Source: Takakia lepidozioides (lineage: Eukaryota > Streptophyta > Takakiopsida > Takakiales > Takakiaceae). From it: a stretch of DNA of 64,000 nt. Each line of letters begins with the position of its first letter. Within the stretch, counting starts at the first letter, position 1. Positions 57,290 through 64,000 of the stretch are shown piece by piece. The position numbers and the translations under genes are program-made. Where the stretch lies: positions 55,678,001 to 55,742,000 of the forward strand of contig CM060733.1 of the NCBI GenBank assembly GCA_030704615.1. The letters are read 5' to 3'. The notes beneath the pieces are model-generated. The model worked only from the letters and a program-made list of their open reading frames with translations. It had not been told where the DNA came from and made no database searches.

Positions 57290-57445
57290 TCCCTTTTGTT
57301 TCTCCAAGAGAGGGGGCAACAAAGAAAGAAAAGAATGTGGGGGGGGGGGGGGGGGGGTGACTCAGCAGCAGCAGCAGCTGCTCAGTCACTCCCCCCCCCC
57401 ACCTTCTTTTCTTTTCTTTGTTGCCCCCTGATCTCTCTCTCTCTC
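57290..57445. repeat. G-tract/C-tract hairpin 3 (best inverted repeat)
   Basis: Left arm AGAGGGGGCAACAAAGAAAG, then G-run (about 20 G), TGACTCAGCAGCAGCAG, right arm CAGCTGCTCAGTCACTC, C-run, then CTTTCTTTGTTGCCCCCT-like complement and CTCTCTCTC. The arms pair over most of about 130 bp. Confidence 0.85.
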
Positions 57446-57477
57446 TCCTCTCTCCCTCTCTTCTGTGCTACTCTCTT

Positions 57478-57930
57478 TTAAGCTCCCGACGAGATAAATT
57501 CAAGGTCAGATGGTGGGTTCAGCTGCAACATATGTCCAACACCAGATATCCTAAGTTAATCGACTCTATATCTTGGAAACGGGACTGCCGTGTCAAACAG
57601 GGTAAGCCCTGGGAGAAGAGAGTAGAGAAGATTCTCAAGGATCTGAATCTGGACCCGCAAGTCTTGACCTTGCTGGATAAACCTGACTTAGAGAGTGTAG
57701 TGTCCAAAGCCACATCTGTTACCAGAAAATTGTCCGATGAAAATGAAGTTAGGAAGAAAACTTCCCTGAACCTGTTTCCAGTCTGTGACATGGGGGAGGA
57801 CATCATGGATGCGTTCAAGGGTCTATCCCATTCTTGGCACTAGACCAAAAATTAAACTCAGGGCAGAAAGACTACCTTTGAACAGTAAACAGAAGCAGAG
57901 AGGAAAGGGAGAGTGCAATTTCCCTGACCT
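57478..57930 (+). pseudogene. LINE reverse-transcriptase C-terminal fragment, copy 2
   Basis: Homologous to copy 1: the same AAGCTCCCGACGAGAT start, then WWVQLQHMSNTRYPKLIDSI and KLSDENEVRKKTSLNLFPVC. The part matching the zinc-binding end is frameshifted (LPLNSKQKQRGKGECNF) and lost after about 57925. Each copy is preceded by one hairpin, so hairpin plus fragment is the repeating unit. Confidence 0.6.
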
Positions 57931-58349
57931 ACCTCTGCTGTTACTGGTGCTGGTGCTGGTGCTTCAAGCGAGCTGCTGCGGTGCTATCGCGCTGCCAACA
58001 GCGCGGGTCCCTCCCGCTGCAGGGCGTCTCTCCCCCGCTCACCACGGCTCTCTCTCTCTTTTCAGCTCGTTTAGATCGCGCCTCTAGGCGGCATTCCTAC
58101 CACACAAGGGAGAGAGAGATCAGCCCATGCTTAGCAAGAGAGAAAGTGAGGGAGGAAGCGGTGCTTACCTTGGGCGTTGGAGCGGCATTGGGGCAAGCTC
58201 CTTGGGGCCTTGCGACCACCTCGGGCTCAGCAGCAGGTGCGTTTCTCCTCCACCCTAAACCCCACTCTCTGAACTACCTCTCTCCCAAAGAACAAACGAA
58301 ACGGGAGGGGAAAGAGGTGCTTCAAGCACTTAGGGGGAAAAAAAAGACG

Positions 58350-58585
58350 TGGCGCTTACGTGTGACGCCCGGCCGTCGCACGCCTGCGCCCCGCCCTTTT
58401 TTTGAAATGTAAAAAAGGTATTTGCGACGGCGGGCCGTCGCTGCTTGTGACCCTCGGCCCCATAAATAAATAAAACACGTCGCCCCCTGCGACGGCTTTC
58501 CGTCGCGGGGTGTGACCCCCAGGTAAAAATTTGAAAAAAACGCATCGCCAAATGCGACGCGAGGGTGTCGCAGGAGGCGATGGTC
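58350..58585. repeat. GCGACGG/CCGTCGC subterminal repeats, probable 5' end region of a CACTA element
   Basis: Short direct and inverted copies of GCGACGG: CCGGCCGTCGC (58369), TGCGACGGCGGGCCGTCGC (58423), TGCGACGGCTTTCCGTCGC (58488), GCGACGCGAGGGTGTCGC (58553), spaced 50-65 bp. Such blocks mark the ends of CACTA transposons, and a tnp2 transposase follows at 62.4 kb. The CACTA tip itself was not identified. Confidence 0.5.
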
Positions 58586-58890
58586 GGCCTTTCTGGGTTT
58601 AGGGTTTAGGGCCTTTTGGGGTTCTTAGTTTTTATTTTTATTTTTATTTTTTCATATGGTACTGGGTTAGGGTGTTTGCTTTTCTTTATGGTGTTGGGTT
58701 TTGGATTGACGATTTTGGTTGTGGGTCTTGGGGTTGAAAGGATAAAACGGTGTAATTAGGATTCACATACCCAAATTTTGGTTCAATCTAATAAGCGCAA
58801 AGCGCTGGGTCTCAACAAATGTTTCCATGGTGTGGGCATCCTGAAGATAGAATGCGAGGAAGGATTTATTGTCTTGGGCTCTGTGTGTTT
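58586..58890. other. Leader of the SET-domain gene region, no clear ORF
   Basis: T-rich sequence with GGGTTTAGGGTTTAGGG at 58595 and GGTTAGGGTG at 58664. It probably belongs to the 5' untranslated or promoter part of the following gene. Confidence 0.3.
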
Positions 58891-58901
58891 ATTAGGATGC
58901 G

Positions 58902-60557
58902 ATGGTGAGGAAACATCGACCCGTCTCCCTCGAGGATGGGGAGGTAGTACCACATATTGATTGTGGCCATAGAATGACTGTTTTTCGTGGCGACGAGCCA
59001 CCCATTGCACCTGATCCAATACAGGCTGTCGGGCACAATCGTAGAAGGGATCGGGGCCAAATTTCAGGTGATGCGGAGGATGTTGACACTCCGGGATCGA
59101 GTCGGGCGCGCCGCGGGTTGCCCCCTCGCGGGCCACCCGTCCAACCACGTCCACCTTTGACCCCCCCCCCCCAAGGAGAGTGTTTGGGACACTAAGTGTT
59201 GGAACGGATACCGCCGGGCGGCACCAGACACCGAGGCGGCGACCGCATGTTGTCAAAAAACATTATAAGAAAACAAGATTGCGGATGCGGCAAAGGTGAG
59301 TGTTTTTCCCACCCCCTCTCATTAACATTCATTTAAGGTACATTTAGGTTTATCTAATAATATAGTAATTGGTAAGCATACATGAATCCAAATTACGACA
59401 TAAGTATTGATGCGTCGTTCACTACGCTATTGCAGCCACGACTTGATGCCCAAGCTCGCAATCACATTGCACATGAGGCATTTCGCGCCGGTCTACTTGC
59501 AGAATTTGTGCCAGAGCATGTGCCCGATGTGACCAGTTGGTTCCCCCAGCACGTAGATGAGATGCGTAGGGTCGAGGGGTATCGTAGGTATCGTAGGCGT
59601 TATGGCCGACGACGAGCAGGCCCCACCGCCCCTCCAGTTTCCTCAGACGGTCCCCCTGATTGTGGCCTTCCCCCCCCCCCGTCTGTTTCTTTGCCTGATT
59701 TCGGACGTTGTACCCCTGGCTGCACCTCCGGCATTGCATCCGCAACCACCTCCACTTTCATCTCCTCCGCCAGCAGTACCACCTCCACCTCCACGTGCAT
59801 GTGCCCCCCGAACCCCTATGAGGGGTCGGCTTTGCCGTAGGTTTCCTCCCCTTCGGCTTGGGCGGCCTGAGCCGGATCCTCGCCCCCGATGGGAAGCACA
59901 TAGGACTATGTTACTGAGGACCGTCCAACCTCGTTGTTGGGGGAATCATCTCGACCTCCCCCCCCCATCCGAGAAAATGTGGAGTTCGAGTATTGGGGGA
60001 GACGGTATGTTATGAGAGCCACTACAGGGGGTCGGGGTCTATTCACGGTCAATGATATTGTGGTTCCTCCTCGGAGAAACAACATGGTGGACTTGTTTCC
60101 CTACTACGGTCCATACTACACCTCCGCGGAATTTCGTACATTACGCCTCGAAGCCCCATACATCCTATCCTACATTTTGTGTGTCAACGGACAGGTTGTA
60201 TGTAGACGGGGGTTGTCTCCCATTGAGTTCAGATTTTGTGATGGTGACCCCGCCATCTTCGGCAATGTTGTTGGGCTGGTCAATAGTTCTTTTGGTCATC
60301 CTAGGAGAACCAATGTAGTAGGGGACGAGCGAAGCGATGGGCATGAGAGCTTTTGTGGTCATACGTCAGTATATTGTGAGGGGATGCACATGTTTGTGAT
60401 TACATGTGCTAGTAGGACTATTAGGGCTGGCAGCGAATTATTTGCTTCATACGAGTTCTCCCGGGATGATTGGGACCTCCGATTACAGCGTGAGTGGGAT
60501 GTGTATGATAGAAATAGGGTTCCTTTGAGACAGGGATCGCGTAGAGGGGCATTGTAG
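58902..60557 (+). pseudogene. SET-domain protein inside a CACTA-like element
   Basis: Pieces: 58902-59195 (VRKHRPVSLEDGEVVPHIDC, Arg/Pro-rich), 59382-59840 and 59557-60015 (helical SIDASFTTLLQPRLDAQARN, then a Pro-rich stretch), and 59934-60557. The last is a SET fold: GRGLFTVNDIVVPP at its start, GNVVGLVNSSFGHPRRTNV in place of the GN..r.iNHSC.PN motif, and IRAGSELFASYEF in place of the GeEl..dYgf end. The His of NHS is replaced, so catalysis is doubtful. SET proteins usually methylate histone lysines. Frame changes cluster at C-runs (59160, 59669, 59960) and may be sequencing errors. Stop at 60555. Confidence 0.55.
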
Positions 60558-60638
60558 ATATTCTCATGATGTACTTTGTATACATCCGATTAATCGATTG
60601 ATGTAAAAAACATTCTTGTTGCTCGTGTGGGTTGCAAC

Positions 60639-61532
60639 CAGTGTTGTGCGGGTCCGGGTTTTGAAGGCGGGTACCCGGCGGGTTAGGATCCGGGTTACCC
60701 GGACCCGCACCCAGACCCGTGCTATCACAAAAAACCCGGACCCTAACCCGGATTCATTTCTAAAATGAACCCGGACCCGTGTGCTGGGTCCAGAACCCGT
60801 TAAATCCGCTACCCGTGGGCCAATGTAGCGGGTCAGGATCCGGGTCTTAAGTTTAGATGGGGCATACGGGGTCCACCTTAGATCTGGTAGGTTTTGTCAT
60901 ATGTGTGGAGGGACTAGCAGCAATAGGCCGAGCAGCCAGCCCCCCCACGTTGTAGCCCAGTGGTAATGCCCACATACGACTTCAAAAGCGTTTGTGGGTT
61001 CAATCCCGAGTGGTGTCACAAATTTTGTGCCCTCTGGGACCATAATTTACACCTCCCAAAGGACGTCATATATTATTTTATGCCAGATCCCACACTCCAT
61101 GCTATATTGATCTACCCTTGAGGCATATCATTTCTTCTTAACATGTTTAAAGAATTGATATTGAAAAATAGAAAATGGAACTCGAACTTAATTTAATTCA
61201 TATTCATGGTATACATATTCATATTCATGGTATATTTTGAAGGAATGTCTCTTAAAATAAAATTCATTATTCGGATTTAAAGTTTTTCCAGCCAAAAAAA
61301 TAATTTATCCCTAATTAATCTTAATTTTCTAATTTATTTAATCAATATATTAGGACCCGGATCCGAACCCGTGAACCCGCTAATATTTCCCAACAACTAC
61401 CCGGACCCTTACCCGAGTCCGTGTTGACAAACCCGGACCCGAACCCGGACCCGGATTTTCCAAATTTCAAAAACCCGGATCCGGACCCGGACTTGGCTCC
61501 GAAAAAAAACCCGCACCCGGACCCGGCAATGA
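60639..61532. mobile_element. ACCCGG-rich nonautonomous element (MITE-like)
   Basis: Begins CAGTGTTGTGCGGGTCCGGG and ends with CCCGCACCCGGACCCGGCAA. Both ends, about 200 bp each, are filled with CCCGGACCCG/CGGGTCCGGG repeats in opposite majority orientation (GGGT-rich then ACCC-rich). The middle (60860-61330) is AT-rich. There is no ORF. CAGTG tips and GC-rich subterminal repeats recall hAT-type elements; an exact target duplication was not found. Confidence 0.5.
60948..61018 (+). other. tRNA-like sequence (SINE head or tRNA pseudogene)
   Basis: TAGCCCAGTGGTAATGC fits an internal A box and GGGTTCAATCCC, 50 bp on, fits a B box; between them is ACTTCAAAAG in the anticodon-loop position. The acceptor ends do not pair well and no CCA-adjacent stem is seen. 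It is therefore best read as an RNA polymerase III promoter of a SINE-like repeat, not a working tRNA. Confidence 0.4.
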
Positions 61533-61539
61533 GCTTGAA

Positions 61540-62290
61540 CCAAGTTGATTCAATGGGTCATTCTAGTGTTGAACGCAGCTACGTGTCGTAGAGACGGAAA
61601 ATTGCGTTTCGCCTGCACATTATTATTTTTTTAATTCCATTTTCAAGCCATATGCTTAATGATAGCATATGCAATGTGCGTACAAAATTTGGGAGTAAAC
61701 AAAAGTCATTTGGACCCATAACCAGATTTTGTTCTCTCATTTGCACTCCAAAGTTGAGGTATCTTTAACTACATGCACTCTTCATAGAGAGTTCTACAAA
61801 AGTGACCCTAGAAACACACTTATTTTTTTTCCATTTTGTTTTTGTCCAATTTTTTGCTTGGATGTAGTGGTGCAAAGTCTGATGTCACAGCACAAAATAG
61901 AGCTAAAAATAAAATCATTGCGCCCCTCAAAATCGCAATCATATATTTTCTAAATGTAAATATTTATTTTAAATTCATTTAAATTCGATTTAATTCAAAA
62001 TTGGTGCAAGGGTGAGTGCGTCGTTGGGGAGGCAAATGTTTTTTTTCTTTTTTCTGCTGGATCTTTGTACAGGTGTTGCACACATATTTAAGCACATGTA
62101 GGAAAAAGTGAAGCTTGAGCCACATCCGTTTGATGGGTGCAATGGCATGAGAGGATTTTCTTTCACATTAATAAACAAAAATTGGTTGATAGGGTGAATG
62201 CGTCATTGGGGGGGCAAATGATTTTGGTTGGGTTTGAAACTTTGCATGCGTGTACGTTGCGCACATACATGTAATTATTGAATAACATAT
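61540..62290. other. AT-rich spacer, no supported gene
   Basis: Two related phrases, ATTGGTGCAAGGGTGAGTGC (62000) and GGTTGATAGGGTGAATGCGT (62183), both before CGT(C/T)(G/A)TTGGGG.GGCAAATG, form an approximately 185-bp-spaced duplicated motif. No coding region is seen. Confidence 0.4.
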
Positions 62291-62393
62291 TTGATGCACG
62301 CACACATTGAAGGTTGTTGTTTGCATTTCGCTTATAATGAGTTGTATGGTTGCAAGGACACATTATAATATATGTCCATATGTTCATTTGTTC

Positions 62394-64000
62394 GTATCAG
62401 GACTTTGTCCATCCCTTCCCGATCCTTTATCTTGGCACCCCATCCGAAAACAACCCAAGTACATCAGGCGGGAGCCGTGGGCGAGACGCCGCCCCCAGGT
62501 ATCGGACGATGATGACGATGACAGTGACAGTGACAGCGACATTAACAATGAGCATGGAATTAACCAGGAGGATGTGCAAGCCATGAAGGATCTCTTAATG
62601 CATCATGTGGGCGCTGATGCATCCCATGAAGAGGGAACTCGGCCAATCGATGATCCTGAAATGGCCCCCTCAAATGACATGGAGAGGGAGGCGAGAACTC
62701 CATTGTACGAAGGGGCGAAAGTGAGTCGACTTTCAACAATCTTACTTTTGCTCAATCTTCAAATTCGATTTGGCATAATTAATGTTGGGATGTTTGCCAT
62801 AATGCGAACTATTGCAGACTATATCCTTGCTCCACACTTGAAACCCAAGATGCCACGGTCGCGGAAAGAGGCGCGCGAAGTCTTGGACTTTGTGGGGATG
62901 GGCTATAAGATTTTTCGTGCATGTTCATGTGATAAAACCCTATACTACGGAGAGGATCCGCGTCTCACCAAGTGCCCAAAGTGCAAGAAAGACCGATATC
63001 GGGATGATGTCCAAGGGAAAAAAGTACCACGCAAGGTATAAGCGCCATTCCCCCTCGCATGGAGATTACTTTCTTTAATCTCAATGTATGTAAAGTATAT
63101 TCCACAAAGTTTAGGGCTTAGAGAGCAGTACTCATACAAGATCTGATTGTGGTTTTGGAAGGAGTGAGTGAGGATTGGAAGGAGCGACGTTCGGTTTTGA
63201 CCATTCACACCCAAATGAGGGAGAGGGCTGCATAAAGGGAAAGCATAAGGGTGTTGTATTATGTGTGCTAATGGGATGATTACATGTGGGGGGCGTGGGG
63301 TATTTCATCCTAGAAAATGCATTACTTTCCGATCATCCCGCGATTGAGGGCACAGTACTGAAGCCCCGAATTGGCCAGACTCATGAGATGACATGCCTCG
63401 CATCGGAGCCCCCGGGAAAAAGGTGTGCTGGCCACAAGATTCACAAGCATGGAGGCATATTGAAGAGATGTGGCTTTTCTCTTAGAGGACCCACAACATG
63501 TCCACCTCGGCTTCTCCTCGGATGGGGTCAACCCATTCTCTGTCCAGTCATGTAGTCATTCCACTTGGCCGGTGACCATGGTGAATTACAACATCCCTCC
63601 GTATCTTTCAATTAAAAAAGGCCATATCATGTTGGCTGTCATTGTGCCAGGTGAGTGTACTCATTTCATGTTTATTATTTTTTTAGACTTTACATTAAAC
63701 TTCTGATCTCTGACGCAATTCGGATGCAAGATTAATGAGTGACATAATCATGGAGTAATACGTGTAATTCATTTTGTAGTATAATTTGCATATTGGTGGA
63801 GCATTGAAACAATGATGTGAATGTCTCATAGGGAAAAAACAAGTGGCAAACATGGACACGTACTTGCGACCTCTTGTTGATGAACTTAAGGAGCTATGGG
63901 AGGGGGGTCCGGCATTGGATCTTCACTTGACCCTATGGCCGGACAATCTTTTCAGATGAGAGGCATCTTGCTTTGGACAATGCATGATTATCCAGGTATA
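62394..64000 (+). pseudogene. CACTA (En/Spm) tnp2-type transposase, runs off the window end
   Basis: First exon, within 62307-63041: acidic run (DDDDDDSDSDSD), NQEDVQAMKDLLMHHVGADA, and the Cys cluster CSCDKTLYYGEDPRLTKCPKCKK. The second region (63345-63650), with one frame change, carries EDPQHVHLGFSSDGVNPFSV and STWPVTMVNYNIPPYLSIKK, the most conserved part of tnp2. A donor GTGAGTG follows at 63651. The next exon starts about 63830 with VANMDTYLRPLVDELKELWE, then after a one-base shift MRGILLWTMHDYPG. The order matches tnp2 transposases of plant CACTA elements, which cut and paste the element in the nucleus. The window ends before the second half, so completeness is unknown. Confidence 0.85.

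Noticed and set aside
58595-58612. Telomere-like GGGTTTAGGGTTTAGGG
   Set aside because: Only two full units in a T-rich leader; no array, so neither a telomere nor clearly an interstitial telomeric repeat.
60948-61018. Functional tRNA gene
   Set aside because: A and B boxes are present but the acceptor and anticodon stems do not pair.

Overview
The window reads as repeat-rich DNA from a streptophyte (green-plant lineage) nuclear genome. Everything recognisable is either a plant-type transposable element or an intron-containing ORF: three Ty3/gypsy retrotransposons nested in one another, two copies of a very large terminal-inverted-repeat DNA transposon with a SWIM-finger, Mutator-like transposase, LINE reverse-transcriptase tails, a tRNA-like repeat and a CACTA (tnp2) transposon. 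A charophyte such as Chara, or a seed-free land plant, would fit, but the sequence alone does not prove the species.

Layout. 1-7230 is the right-hand part of a giant DNA transposon (T1): 53-bp-phased palindromes, then the transposase/SWIM gene on the + strand, then a terminus ending in CATGAGC repeats. 7231-9376 holds a minus-strand gag-like remnant and the probable 3' LTR of retroelement A. A (minus strand, 9639-13577, continuing at 50065-50972) was split in its protease region by retroelement B. B has LTRs at 13583-14471 and 49225-50064, and the 5-bp target duplication AGGGG lies at both outer edges. B is itself interrupted in its reverse transcriptase by the chromodomain retroelement C (18994-24691, target duplication TGAGA). 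B carries a third LTR (31202-32047) and a long extra coding region after pol that is present twice (27.5-31.2 kb and 47.56-49.22 kb).

Between these two stretches sits the second giant transposon, T2 (32354 to about 47558), tipped by CTATTTCATGAGC on both sides. T2 carries a divergent pair of paralogous unknown genes, a palindrome array, a multi-exon gene for a ParB-like plus DNA-methyltransferase-like protein with palindromes inside three introns, a minus-strand transposase, the main 53-bp palindrome array, and a disordered N-terminal ORF joined to a SWIM exon. Comparing T1 with T2 indicates that about 6.6 kb of T2 (39638-46284) has been inverted. This swapped the 3' halves of two divergent genes. 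The original arrangement was apparently transposase-SWIM running one way and N-terminal region-ParB-methyltransferase running the other, out of a shared palindromic centre.

51-58 kb holds repeated exon-like blocks, three long G-tract/C-tract hairpins, a TTTCATCC palindrome family and LINE tails. 58.3-64.0 kb looks like a CACTA transposon with GCGACGG subterminal repeats, a SET-domain gene, an inserted ACCCGG-rich element with tRNA-like promoter boxes, and a tnp2 transposase that runs off the window end. Almost every ORF carries frameshifts, so most entries are pseudogenes or fragments. All copies were compared by eye, so breakpoints are good to a few bases only where stated.
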